From positions 1 through 27,288 of the forward strand of contig JANOFM010000287.1 in the NCBI GenBank assembly GCA_031413635.1: a stretch of 27,288 nucleotides of DNA, given 5' to 3'. Shown here one piece after another: positions 1-7,960 of this stretch (the stretch's first letter is position 1; the number at the start of each line of letters is the position of its first letter). Origin of the DNA: SZUA-430 sp031413635 (GTDB lineage: Bacteria; Pseudomonadota; Alphaproteobacteria; Micropepsales; Micropepsaceae). The notes beneath the pieces were generated by a model that was not told the origin of the DNA, ran no database searches, and worked only from the letters and a program-made list of their open reading frames with translations. A program made the position numbers and the translations under genes.

Positions 1-1
1 G

Positions 2-37
2 GCGACCGCGGGCCTCTGGCTTCCCGCCGCGACATGA
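2..37 (+). CDS. Possible 3' end of an upstream gene (partial)
   Basis: An open frame runs from the window edge to a TGA that overlaps the murI ATG in an ATGA arrangement. It would encode only about eleven residues ending in LWLPAAT. The overlap suggests translational coupling to murI, but the fragment is too short to identify a family or prove that it is coding. Confidence 0.25.
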   Translation, partial: ATAGLWLPAAT

Positions 38-849
38 GCGACGCGCCCATCGTCATTTTCGACTCGGGCGTTGGCGGCTTGACCGTCATGTCCGCCATCG
101 TCAAGCGCCTACCCAACGAACGCCTCGTCTATCTGGGCGACACCGCACGCCTACCCTACGGCACCAAGAGCGCCGAGACCGTCACGCGCTATGCCGTTCA
201 AGCGGCACGCGCCTTGATGCGCTTCCAACCCAAGTTGATCGTCGTCGCCTGCAACACGGTCTCGGCCGTCGCCTTGCCGGTTCTGTCGGCGGCTTACGCT
301 CCGATCCCGGTCATAGGCGTCGTCGAACCGGGTGCGCGCGCCGCCGTCGCAGCCAGCCTGAGCGGCCGCATCGCCGTCATCGCGACCGAAGGCACCGTTC
401 GCGGTGGCGCCTATATGCGCGCGATCCATGCCTTGAAGCTCGACGCGCACGTCGTTCAACGCGCCTGCCCGTTGTTCGTCGCGCTCGCCGAAGAAGGATG
501 GACGACCGGCTCGGTGCCCGAACAAGCAGCCGAACACTATCTGAAAGACATTTTCGCGAGCTCGTTGAAACCGGACACGCTGGTCCTCGGCTGTACGCAT
601 TTCCCGGTTCTCGTCGCCCCGATCGCCAAGGCAATCGGCACGCAGATCAGACTGGTCGATAGCGCCGAAACCACTGCCGTCGAAGTCGAGCGCCTGCTTG
701 AGGAGCGAGCGCAGCGCCGCAAGGCACCCGTCGCACCGCCGATGTTCCTGGGCACCGACGCGCCGGAACGCTTCGCCCGCGTCGGCGGCCTGTTTCTAGG
801 CTCGCCGATTTTGCCCGCTCAAGTTGAACTTATCGACTTGGCGCCGTAG
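34..849 (+). CDS. murI: Glutamate racemase
   Basis: Cytoplasmic, cofactor-independent enzyme that interconverts L- and D-glutamate and supplies D-Glu for the peptidoglycan stem peptide. The 271-residue length is normal for MurI. The N-terminal DSGVGG motif (residues 10-15) carries the conserved Asp10/Ser11. The two catalytic cysteines sit in VACNT (Cys73) and GCTHFP (Cys187, followed by His189). The ATG at 34 gives the canonical N-terminus directly before the IVIFDSGVGG strand. Its 3' end runs 31 bp into the convergent truA gene, with no terminator between them. Family and function are secure; regulation is not visible. Confidence 0.96.
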   Translation: MSDAPIVIFDSGVGGLTVMSAIVKRLPNERLVYLGDTARLPYGTKSAETVTRYAVQAARALMRFQPKLIVVACNTVSAVALPVLSAAYAPIPVIGVVEPGARAAVAASLSGRIAVIATEGTVRGGAYMRAIHALKLDAHVVQRACPLFVALAEEGWTTGSVPEQAAEHYLKDIFASSLKPDTLVLGCTHFPVLVAPIAKAIGTQIRLVDSAETTAVEVERLLEERAQRRKAPVAPPMFLGTDAPERFARVGGLFLGSPILPAQVELIDLAP

Positions 850-1580
850 TCGACGCGCACCAGATAAAGCCCGCCCGGCGGTGAAACGGGACCGCACGCC
901 GAGCGATCGCGCGCCTCAAGCGCCTTGCGCACGTCGAGGGCGCTCCACCGCCCGACACCCACCTGCCGCAAAGTTCCCACCATCGAGCGTACCTGATGAT
1001 GCAGAAACGAACGCGCCGAGGCTTCGATCAAAATCTCCTCGCCCGAACGCGTGACGCTGAGCACGTCGAGCGTCTTCATCGGCGATCTCGCCTGGCATTC
1101 CGAGGCGCGAAACGTGGTGAAATCGTGATGCCCGACAAGATGCTGCGCCGCCTTATGCATTGTCTCCGCATCGAGCTCCGGCGGCACCAGCCATGCCTTG
1201 CCGGCATCGAACGTCAGCGGACTGCGCCGGTTGACGATCAGATAGCGGTAGTGCCTCGCCGTCGCGTCGAAGCGCGCGTGAAAATCACCGGCGACTTCCG
1301 CCGCCGTCAACACCGAAACCGGATGCGGCCGCAGATGCGCGTTCAAGGCGTCGCGCATCGTGTCGGGCGACAGCCTCTTCTCGATATCGGCATGCGCCAC
1401 TTGGCCCAGCGCATGCACGCCCGTATCCGTGCGCCCCGCCGCCGTGATCGTCACCGTCTCGCTGGTCAGCTTGGCGATCGCATGTTCGACCGCCGCCTGC
1501 ACCGAAGGTCCGTTGTCCTGGCGCTGCCAGCCTTGGAACGGTCCGCCGTCATACTCGATTGTGAGTTTCCAGCGCGCCAT
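819..1580 (-). CDS. truA: tRNA pseudouridine(38-40) synthase TruA
   Basis: Converts U38-U40 of the anticodon arm of many tRNAs to pseudouridine. The protein is 253 residues from the ATG at 1580 (MARWKLTIEYDG), which matches the family N-terminus. The open frame continues 73 codons further upstream, but that part lies inside fmt and is non-homologous. The catalytic aspartate is Asp52 in GRTDTGVHALGQ. The start codon lies 2 bp after the fmt stop, so it is the last gene of the dnaX-to-truA run. The C-terminal codons overlap murI antiparallel by 31 bp. Confidence 0.95.
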   Translation of the reverse strand: MARWKLTIEYDGGPFQGWQRQDNGPSVQAAVEHAIAKLTSETVTITAAGRTDTGVHALGQVAHADIEKRLSPDTMRDALNAHLRPHPVSVLTAAEVAGDFHARFDATARHYRYLIVNRRSPLTFDAGKAWLVPPELDAETMHKAAQHLVGHHDFTTFRASECQARSPMKTLDVLSVTRSGEEILIEASARSFLHHQVRSMVGTLRQVGVGRWSALDVRKALEARDRSACGPVSPPGGLYLVRVDYGAKSISST

Positions 1581-1582
1581 GC

Positions 1583-2506
1583 TCAAACGAACCGTGTGCC
1601 GATGGCGACCGGAAAGCCGCGCAGGAACTCGTCGCCCTTCTGAACGCCGCGCCCCGCGCGCTGCAATTCGTCGATGCGCACCGCGCCGTCGCCGCACGCG
1701 ATGACAAGCGGCGACGCGATCATCGTACCCGCTGCGCCGCCACCTGACGCCAAAGTCGCGCGCAAAAACTTCAATCGAGACTCGCCCATCATCGTCCAAG
1801 CGCCCGGCGCAGGATTAAGCCCATGTATCTGTCGCAACACTGACGAGGCGGGCTTCGACCAATCGATGCGCGCCTCCTCCACGGTAATCTTCTTGGCGTA
1901 AGTAACGCCCTCATTCGCCTGCGCGACTTCTCTCGCCTCGCCAATACCAATCCGTGCGAGCGAATCGACCATCAACGTCGCGCCCGCGCGTAAAAGAGTT
2001 TCCTGCAACTCGCCCGTGGTCGTCTTCTCGCCGATCGGACAGCGCCACGTCGCAAGCACCGGCCCGGTATCGAGCCCCGCCTCCATCCGCATCACCATCA
2101 CGCCGCTCTCCCCGTCGCCCGCCATGATCGCCCGATGAATGGGTGCCGCCCCCCGCCAACGCGGCAGCAGCGACGCATGCAGATTGAAACAGCCGAGCCG
2201 CGGCGCATTGAGCACCGCCTTGGGCAAGATCAACCCATAGGCAACAACCACGGCGGCATCGGCATTGAGCGCAAGAAACGCCGCTTGTTCGTCTGCGCCC
2301 TTCAACGACACCGGCACCCTCGCCTCAATGCCGTGCCGGGTCGCCGCCAGCTGTACCGGCGACGGCTGCGGCTTGTGCCCGCGCCCCGAAGGCCGCGGCG
2401 GTTGCGAATAGACGGCCACGACCTGATACCCGGCGGCCACCAGCGCATCGAGCACCGGCACGGCGAAAGCAGGCGTACCCATAAAGGCGATGCGCAGTCG
2501 TGTCAT
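1583..2506 (-). CDS. fmt: Methionyl-tRNA formyltransferase
   Basis: Transfers a formyl group from 10-formyl-THF to initiator Met-tRNA. It has 307 residues, close to the usual length. The N-terminal Rossmann-type domain starts RIAFMGTPAFAVPVLDAL. The active-site segment FNLHASLLPRWRGAAP (residues 107-122) carries Asn108 and His110, and Asp146 lies in GLDTGPV. A C-terminal OB-like domain follows from about residue 205. It sits 27 bp downstream of def and 2 bp upstream of truA, the classic def-fmt pairing of N-formylation and deformylation. Confidence 0.96.
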   Translation of the reverse strand: MTRLRIAFMGTPAFAVPVLDALVAAGYQVVAVYSQPPRPSGRGHKPQPSPVQLAATRHGIEARVPVSLKGADEQAAFLALNADAAVVVAYGLILPKAVLNAPRLGCFNLHASLLPRWRGAAPIHRAIMAGDGESGVMVMRMEAGLDTGPVLATWRCPIGEKTTTGELQETLLRAGATLMVDSLARIGIGEAREVAQANEGVTYAKKITVEEARIDWSKPASSVLRQIHGLNPAPGAWTMMGESRLKFLRATLASGGGAAGTMIASPLVIACGDGAVRIDELQRAGRGVQKGDEFLRGFPVAIGTRFV

Positions 2507-2533
2507 GGGAAGGTTATGCCGCGAACCGGCTAC

Positions 2534-3127
2534 TCAGTCGACTTCTTCGCGTTGGGACGCCTTGCGCGCTTTGGTCAGCTTCTTCAGCATCATCTCGCGC
2601 TTGAGCCGCGACAAATGGTCGATGAACAGCGTGCCTTCCAGATGATCCATCTCGTGCTGGATGCACACGGCCAGCATGCCCTCGGCATCCACCTCTTGGG
2701 GATGCCCGTCATAGTCGAGATAACGCACCTTCACCCGCGCCGGCCGCTCGACCTCGTCGTAGAGGTCGGGCACGGACAGACACCCTTCCTCGCACACGGC
2801 AAGTTCGTCCGACGCCCAAACGATTTCCGGGTTCACGAAATAACGCGGATCGGGTTCGAACTTCTTCTCGTCCTCTTTCTCATCTTCGTCGTCGTCGAGA
2901 TCATCGTCATCCTCGTCTTCGACTTCCGTACGCTTGCCGAGATCGATCACAATCACCCGCTGGGCAACCCCGACCTGAATGGCCGCCAACCCGATCCCCG
3001 GCGCCGCGTACATCGTCTCCAACATATCGTCCATCAACGCACGAATCTCGTCCGTCACCTCGGCGACGGGCAAAGACACGTCCTTCAAACGCGGATCGGG
3101 CGCAATGAGAATAGGTCGCAAAGCCAT
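2534..3127 (-). CDS. def: Peptide deformylase with acidic insert
   Basis: Metalloenzyme that removes the N-formyl group from nascent proteins. The three family motifs are present: GIGLAAIQVG (44-53), EEGCLSVP (113-120, metal ligand Cys116) and QHEMDH (158-163, ligands His159 and His163, catalytic Glu160). The ATG at 3127 (MALRPILIAPDPRL) fits the family. A TTG six codons upstream could extend it, but neither start has a clear Shine-Dalgarno. Between motifs 1 and 2, residues about 68-92 form an almost purely acidic, Lys-punctuated loop, which makes the protein (197 residues) longer than a typical Def of about 170. It lies between recR and fmt. Confidence 0.95.
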   Translation of the reverse strand: MALRPILIAPDPRLKDVSLPVAEVTDEIRALMDDMLETMYAAPGIGLAAIQVGVAQRVIVIDLGKRTEVEDEDDDDLDDDEDEKEDEKKFEPDPRYFVNPEIVWASDELAVCEEGCLSVPDLYDEVERPARVKVRYLDYDGHPQEVDAEGMLAVCIQHEMDHLEGTLFIDHLSRLKREMMLKKLTKARKASQREEVD

Positions 3128-3185
3128 ACCGGGGAGGTAGGACAAGAGGGCGAAAGCGTCAAGATGCCGGAATGGTTAGTCGAAA

Positions 3186-3788
3186 CTACATCGCCCGCCG
3201 CGCCGCGAACGCCGCCGCCAGCGTGCCTTCGTCGAGATAGTCCAACTCGCCGCCCACCGGCACGCCATGCGCCAACCTCGTGACCGAAACCCCCGACGTC
3301 GCGATCAGATCCATCACGTAGTGCGCCGTCGTTTGCCCCTCGACGGTGGCATTTAGACCCAGCACCACCTCGCGCACGCCCGTCTTCACCCGCTCGACCA
3401 ACGCGCCGAGATTGAGTTGATCCGGCCCCCGCCCGTCGAGCGCCGACAGCGTGCCCCCCAACACGTGATAGCGCCCGCGAAACACGGCCGCGCGCTCCAG
3501 CGCCCACAAATCGGCGACGTCTTCCACCACGCAGATCAAACCGGAATCCCGCCTTGGGTCGGAACACACGCCGCACGGATCGGAGGTATCGAGATTGCCG
3601 CACATGGTGCACGACTTGATCACGCGCCCCGCCTCTTCAAGGGCGGCGGCCAGCGGCTGCAGCAGCGTCTCCTTCTTCTTGATCAACACCAACGCCGCGC
3701 GCCGCGCCGAGCGTGGGCCCAAACCGGGCAAGCGGCTCAGCAACTGCACCAGACGTTCGATCTCGGGGCCTGAAAGGGGCGTTGCCAT
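3186..3788 (-). CDS. recR: Recombination mediator RecR
   Basis: RecR helps RecF/RecO load RecA at gaps and ends. The 200 residues show the N-terminal helix-hairpin-helix region (LSRLPGLGPRSARR, 18-30), a four-cysteine zinc site (Cys60, Cys63, Cys72, Cys75), a Toprim domain from about residue 82 (CVVEDVADLWALE) and a conserved C-terminal segment around LAHGVPVGGELDYLD. It follows ybaB after 6 bp, the usual dnaX-ybaB-recR order, so the three are almost certainly co-transcribed. Confidence 0.97.
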   Translation of the reverse strand: MATPLSGPEIERLVQLLSRLPGLGPRSARRAALVLIKKKETLLQPLAAALEEAGRVIKSCTMCGNLDTSDPCGVCSDPRRDSGLICVVEDVADLWALERAAVFRGRYHVLGGTLSALDGRGPDQLNLGALVERVKTGVREVVLGLNATVEGQTTAHYVMDLIATSGVSVTRLAHGVPVGGELDYLDEGTLAAAFAARRAM

Positions 3789-3794
3789 CGCGGC

Positions 3795-4112
3795 CTAGAA
3801 TTTCATCCCCGGCGGCAGAGGCAGCCCGCCGGTCACCTTCGACATTTCCTCGCCCATGCGCGCATCGACTTTCGTGCGCGCGTCGTTCATCGCGGCCAGC
3901 ACAAGATCCTCAAGCATCCCCGCATCCTTCGGGTCGATTAGCGACGGATCGATGCGCACGGCCTTCGCCATGCCCTTGCCGTTGATCGTCACCCGCACCA
4001 TGCCGCCGCCGGATTGCCCCTCGGCTTCGATCGCGCTGACCCGTTCTTGCGCCTCTTGGAAGCGCGACTGCAGCGCCTGCGCCTGCTTCATGATATCGCC
4101 GAGATTCTTCAT
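3795..4112 (-). CDS. YbaB/EbfC nucleoid-associated protein
   Basis: Small DNA-binding protein (105 residues) of the YbaB/EbfC family, which forms dimers that bind DNA and help organise the nucleoid. The sequence has the family's N-terminal helix (MKNLGDIMKQAQALQSRFQ), the central GMVRVTINGKG strand pair and the C-terminal TGGLPLPPGMKF end. The ATG at 4112 overlaps the dnaX stop (ATGA), indicating translational coupling. A longer in-frame reading to 4433 lies inside dnaX and has no family similarity. Confidence 0.93.
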   Translation of the reverse strand: MKNLGDIMKQAQALQSRFQEAQERVSAIEAEGQSGGGMVRVTINGKGMAKAVRIDPSLIDPKDAGMLEDLVLAAMNDARTKVDARMGEEMSKVTGGLPLPPGMKF

Positions 4113-5890
4113 GACGCCTCGCCACCTTCGTTGTCCGCATCCGCTTCGAACGCATCGCGATCGCGCACCGCCACGATGCGCGCGCCCGGAAACACCGCAA
4201 GCGCCGCCTTCAACAGCGGATCTTCTGCCGCCGAAGCGCGGCGCGCCTGATCCGTCGCGCTCTGCGCGTCGGCAATCGTCACCTCGCCCGCCGCGCTTGA
4301 GACCGAAACGATCCAACGCTCGCCGGTCCACTTCGCAAGCTTGTCGGAGAGTTCGCCGGGTAACGCCGGTGGCGCCGCCGGTTCCAAGCGGATCTCCAAT
4401 CGCCCGCGCTCGAACTTCACCAGATGCACCCAATGCTCCAGCGCATAGACCAACCGTGCTTCCCTCGCCTCGCGCGCCAACGCCACGATCGCTGCGAAGT
4501 CCTCGACCCTTGATTTCGCAGCTGGCGCGCTTTCGGCCCGCATGACCGGTTCATGCTGAGCCACTGCCGTCTCGCGCATTGCCGAACTCATGCGCAGCGG
4601 CGGCGGAGAGGGCGGCGCGGCACCAGGCACGGCGCGGCCTGGCGATGCAGGTGCCGTCGAACTGCCGGCGCTACGCACCAACTGTTCGGTCGGCGGCAAC
4701 TCGGCCGCGTAGGCGATACGGATCAACGCCATTTCGGCGGCAGCCGCCGCATCCGGCGCGTTCTGTACTTCGCCGAGCGCTTTCAGCATCAACTGCCACG
4801 TCCGCGCCAATTGCGGCACGGCGAGCTTGCCCGCCATCTCGGAAATACGTTTCGCTTCGTCTTGCGGCGCGCCTGAACTTGCTCCACCGGAGACTTTCGC
4901 GCGCGTCACCTCGTGACAAATCTGCGTTAGATCCTGCAGCACGGCGAGCGGATCGGCCCCGGAATCGTACTGTCCGCGAAATTCGACCAGCGCCTCGGCG
5001 ATCGCACCGCGCATCAATTGGTCGAACAAGTGCAACCCGCGCCCGCGATCGGCGAGCCCCAACATCGATCGAACCGGCTCTTCTTCGATGGTCGCCCCAC
5101 CGGCATGCGCAAACGCTTGATCGAGCAGCGACAGCGCATCGCGCGCCGAACCTTCCGCCGCCCGCGCGATCAAGCGCAGCGCCGTCTCGTCCGCCGCTTG
5201 CTTCTCCGCCTTGCAGATCATTGCCAGATGCGAGACCAAATCATCGACCGGCACCCGCTTCAAATCGAAGCGCTGACAACGCGACAGCACCGTGATCGGC
5301 ACTTTGCGGATTTCGGTGGTTGCGAAAATGAACTTCACATGCGGCGGCGGTTCTTCCAGCGTCTTGAGCAAGCCGTTGAACGCCTGCTTCGACAGCATGT
5401 GAACTTCGTCGATGATATAGACCTTCGTGCGCGCCGACGCCGGCGCATAGCGCACGCCCTCGATGATCTCGCGAATGTCGTCGATCCCGGTGCGCGAGGC
5501 TGCGTCCATTTCGTAGATGTCGACATGACGCGACTCGGCGATCGCCCGGCACGGCTCGCAGGCGCCGCACGGCGACACGGTAGGCTCCGTCCGCTTGCCG
5601 TCGGGACCGACGCAGTTCAGCGCCTTGGCGACAATGCGGGCCGTCGTCGTCTTGCCGACACCCCGCACGCCGGTCAGCATAAAGGCATGCGCGATCCGCC
5701 CCGCCGCAAACGCGTTCGCAAGCGTGCGCACCATCGCCGCTTGCCCGATAAAGGCGTCCTCGAAAGTCTGCGGCCGGTATTTGCGCGCAAGCACGCGATA
5801 GGCGCCCTCGCTCTTTGCAGCGCCCTCTCCAAGTCCCAGTTTCGGCTCGTCCGCGACACCCGCGCTCGAACCCTTGTCTTTCTTGGCCAT
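4109..5890 (-). CDS. dnaX: DNA polymerase III subunit tau/gamma (clamp loader)
   Basis: ATPase subunit of the replicative clamp loader that opens and loads the beta sliding clamp. From the ATG at 5890 it has 593 residues. YRVLARKYRPQTFEDAFIGQ (31-50) is the family N-terminus. Walker A is GVRGVGKTT (74-82), the zinc site uses Cys93, Cys108, Cys111 and Cys114, and the Walker B/DExH segment is DEVHML (161-166). Domain III lies in the middle, followed by a Pro/Ala-rich linker near 390-430 and a C-terminal tau-type domain. The frame is open a further 230 codons upstream, but that stretch covers the SRP RNA gene and is rejected. I saw no A-rich slippery site for a gamma form. Confidence 0.96.
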   Translation of the reverse strand: MAKKDKGSSAGVADEPKLGLGEGAAKSEGAYRVLARKYRPQTFEDAFIGQAAMVRTLANAFAAGRIAHAFMLTGVRGVGKTTTARIVAKALNCVGPDGKRTEPTVSPCGACEPCRAIAESRHVDIYEMDAASRTGIDDIREIIEGVRYAPASARTKVYIIDEVHMLSKQAFNGLLKTLEEPPPHVKFIFATTEIRKVPITVLSRCQRFDLKRVPVDDLVSHLAMICKAEKQAADETALRLIARAAEGSARDALSLLDQAFAHAGGATIEEEPVRSMLGLADRGRGLHLFDQLMRGAIAEALVEFRGQYDSGADPLAVLQDLTQICHEVTRAKVSGGASSGAPQDEAKRISEMAGKLAVPQLARTWQLMLKALGEVQNAPDAAAAAEMALIRIAYAAELPPTEQLVRSAGSSTAPASPGRAVPGAAPPSPPPLRMSSAMRETAVAQHEPVMRAESAPAAKSRVEDFAAIVALAREAREARLVYALEHWVHLVKFERGRLEIRLEPAAPPALPGELSDKLAKWTGERWIVSVSSAAGEVTIADAQSATDQARRASAAEDPLLKAALAVFPGARIVAVRDRDAFEADADNEGGEAS

Positions 5891-5909
5891 TGAGGAAACC
5901 ACCAGATGG

Positions 5910-5932
5910 GCCTGCCCACCGAAGCTGCAGGC
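5910..5932 (-). other. Short inverted repeat in dnaX 5' leader
   Basis: A 6-bp stem (GCCTGC paired with GCAGGC, 11-nt loop) lies between the SRP RNA 3' end and the dnaX ATG. It has no T-run, so it does not look like an intrinsic terminator. It may be a processing or leader hairpin separating the stable RNA from the dnaX message. Function is inferred only. Confidence 0.3.
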
Positions 5933-5935
5933 ATA

Positions 5936-6037
5936 GGCGGGAGGCTGGTGAACGACCCGAGCCGAAACTCGTTGCGGCTGCTTCCTTCCGGACCTGACCG
6001 GATTGGCGAGGGACTCGTCCGCCGCCAACCTCCCGCC
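5936..6037 (-). ncRNA. ffs: Signal recognition particle RNA, small bacterial (4.5S) type
   Basis: RNA scaffold of the SRP that binds Ffh and targets membrane proteins to the Sec translocon. Read on the minus strand, it contains the near-invariant domain IV core GTCAGGTCCGGAAGGAAGCA with its GGAA tetraloop. The ends pair with each other: 5' GGCGGGAGGTTGG with 3' CCAGCCTCCCGCC. These ends define a 102-nt molecule, the expected size of the small SRP RNA. It lies 45 bp upstream of dnaX on the same strand. The ends are set by the pairing and could be off by a few bases. Confidence 0.93.
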
Positions 6038-6077
6038 AAAACTATAGCAGAGCCACCCCGCCCGAACACAAGTATTG
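6038..6077 (-). promoter_or_regulatory. Possible ffs promoter
   Basis: Directly upstream of the SRP RNA 5' end, the minus strand reads TTGTGT, 17 bases, GCTATAGT, then the paired G-rich 5' end. This resembles a sigma-70-type -35/-10 pair positioned for a stable RNA. The match is moderate and the start site is inferred from the RNA fold. Confidence 0.35.
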
Positions 6078-6167
6078 AGGCGTTGCGGCCAAACCGGCGC
6101 CCGTGCAAATGTCCCCGCCGAATTCCTGTGGAAAATGCCCAGGACGCAAGACTCCAAGCGGGGACGC

Positions 6168-7106
6168 ATGAGCCTGGTTCTACCCAAGAATCCGAACGTC
6201 TTCGCCAACTCGCCGCTCGACCGTGCCGGCCATCTGCGCACCGACCAAAAATGGTTGGCCGAGGCTTTCGAAGACAAGCGCACGCTGTTCATCCCTCTGT
6301 GGAAGTTGATGCCGTTCTTGGTCAAGAACCGAGAGGGCCGGCGCGAGGCAGGTTGGGTCACGGCGGAGTTGGCGTTGCCGTTGATGCGGCCTGGCGCCAC
6401 CACCGTCTTTCTAGGTTTGCTCAACGACCGCGCACATTTCGCCATCGACATTTCGGGCCTACCCGATCCGGCGGCCCAAGGCGCACTCGCGGGCCTCGGT
6501 GAATTCGCTGACCTGCGCATGGTGGCCGAGGAAATCGACATCGGCGATGCCGCGATCCTCGCCCAGGCCAAGGCGATCATCGACTGGCATCAGCGCCACG
6601 GTTTCTGCGCCAATTGCGGCGGCGCCACGCAACCGGCCGATGCCGGATACAAGCGTTACTGCGAAGCCTGCAACACCGAACACTTTCCGCGCACCGACCC
6701 GGTCGTGATCATGCTGGCTTTGAACGGCGACAGTTGTTTGCTCGGCCGCCAAGCGAAATGGCCGAACGGTTTCTATTCGGCCTTAGCGGGGTTTGTCGAA
6801 CCGGGCGAAGCCATCGAAGAAGCGGTCGCGCGCGAACTTCACGAAGAAGCCGGCATCAGAACCGCTGAAGTTCTGTTCCACTCGACGCAACCCTGGCCCT
6901 ACCCCTCGTCGCTGATGATCGGTTGCTATGCTCGCGCCGCGACGACCGACATCGTCATCGACGGCAACGAACTCTCCGACGCTCAATGGTTCCCGCGCGA
7001 AAAAGTCCGCCAAGCCCTCGAACGAAAAGGCACCCCCGACCTGCGCCTCCCACCGTCGCTCGCGATCGCTCACCAGTTGGTGAAAAGCTGGATCGAGGAA
7101 GGTTAG
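6168..7106 (+). CDS. nudC: NADH pyrophosphatase NudC (Nudix; NAD-capped RNA decapping)
   Basis: Nudix hydrolase that cleaves NADH to NMNH and AMP; the E. coli homologue also removes NAD caps from RNA. From the ATG at 6168 it has 312 residues. It has a zinc ribbon with Cys147/Cys150 (CANCG) and Cys165/Cys168 (CEACN), a complete Nudix box at 208-230 (GFVEPGEAIEEAVARELHEE plus AGI), and the NudC-specific downstream motif STQPWPYPSS (239-248). An in-frame ATG at 6135 is possible but adds unconserved residues. It diverges from ffs, and its TAG overlaps the convergent pheA stop by 4 bp. Confidence 0.95.
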   Translation: MSLVLPKNPNVFANSPLDRAGHLRTDQKWLAEAFEDKRTLFIPLWKLMPFLVKNREGRREAGWVTAELALPLMRPGATTVFLGLLNDRAHFAIDISGLPDPAAQGALAGLGEFADLRMVAEEIDIGDAAILAQAKAIIDWHQRHGFCANCGGATQPADAGYKRYCEACNTEHFPRTDPVVIMLALNGDSCLLGRQAKWPNGFYSALAGFVEPGEAIEEAVARELHEEAGIRTAEVLFHSTQPWPYPSSLMIGCYARAATTDIVIDGNELSDAQWFPREKVRQALERKGTPDLRLPPSLAIAHQLVKSWIEEG

Positions 7107-7960
7107 CTCGCCGCAATCGTCTTGCGGAACGCATGCGCCGGATAAACGCCCAGGATCTTCAGGTGCGTCGTGAAGAACTGCAGTTCCTCCAACGCCAACC
7201 GCACATTGCGTTCCTCGGGATGCCCTTCGACATCCGCATAGAACTGCGTCGCGTTGAACGAGCCTTCGAGTTGATAGGATTCGAGCTTCGTCATGTTGAC
7301 GCCGTTCGTCGCAAACCCGCCCATCGCCTTGTAAAGCGCCGCCGGCACGTTGCGCACCCGGAACACAAAGGTCGTGACCACCGGCCCGCTGTTCAACTCC
7401 GCATCGTCCGGTTCGCCCGACATGATCAGAAAGCGTGTCGTGTTGTGCGGCGCGTCCTCGACATTCGCTTTGAGAATGTTCAGTCCATAAATTTCGGCGG
7501 CCAACGTCGAGGCAAGCGCGCCGACGGTCGGATCCTTGCCCTCGGCGATCAAGCGTGCCGAGCCGGCCGTGTCGGCGCCGACGATCATCTTCAACCCGAG
7601 CGAGCGGATGATGTTGCGGCATTGGCCCAGCGCCGGCGTCTGGCTCATCACCGATTTGAGCCCGTCGAGCGCCGCCCCTTTGACGGCCATCAACTGATGA
7701 TGCACGCGCAAAAAATGCTCGCCGATGATGTAGAGCCCCGAATCCGGCAACAGATGATGGATGTCGGCGATGCGCCCGTGCAGCGAGTTTTCGATCGGCA
7801 GCATGGCAAGCCGGGCATGGCCTTCCTTCAGCGCCGCGAACACGTCCTCGAACGTCTGGCACGGCAGCGCCGTCATCGCCGGATAAACCTCGCGGCACGC
7901 CAAATGCGAGTTCGCGCCCAACTCGCCCTGAAAGGCGATCGTATTTGCTGTGGCATTCAT
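7103..7960 (-). CDS. pheA: Prephenate dehydratase (PDT-ACT)
   Basis: Converts prephenate to phenylpyruvate in phenylalanine synthesis. The 285-residue monofunctional form has no chorismate mutase domain. It has the PDT domain (IAFQGELGANSH, 8-19; LPIENSLHGRI, 54-64; the catalytic TRF motif in NTTRF, 173-177) and a C-terminal ACT domain from about 195. The ACT region carries ESYQ at 227-230 where classical enzymes have ESRP. The ATG at 7960 overlaps the kdsB stop (ATGA), so kdsB-pheA are co-translated. The 3' end overlaps nudC by 4 bp. Confidence 0.95.
   Translation of the reverse strand: MNATANTIAFQGELGANSHLACREVYPAMTALPCQTFEDVFAALKEGHARLAMLPIENSLHGRIADIHHLLPDSGLYIIGEHFLRVHHQLMAVKGAALDGLKSVMSQTPALGQCRNIIRSLGLKMIVGADTAGSARLIAEGKDPTVGALASTLAAEIYGLNILKANVEDAPHNTTRFLIMSGEPDDAELNSGPVVTTFVFRVRNVPAALYKAMGGFATNGVNMTKLESYQLEGSFNATQFYADVEGHPEERNVRLALEELQFFTTHLKILGVYPAHAFRKTIAAS

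Noticed and set aside
2135..3283. 382-codon plus-strand open frame
   Set aside because: It is antisense to fmt, def and recR, rich in Arg/His/Pro as expected from the opposite strand of GC-rich genes, and shows no domain.
5018..5893. 291-codon plus-strand open frame opposite dnaX
   Set aside because: It is the antisense shadow of a fully supported dnaX, with no recognisable motif or ribosome site.
5891..6580. 230-codon N-terminal extension of dnaX
   Set aside because: It runs through the SRP RNA gene and has no family similarity; MAKKDKG at 5890 precedes the conserved DnaX N-terminus.
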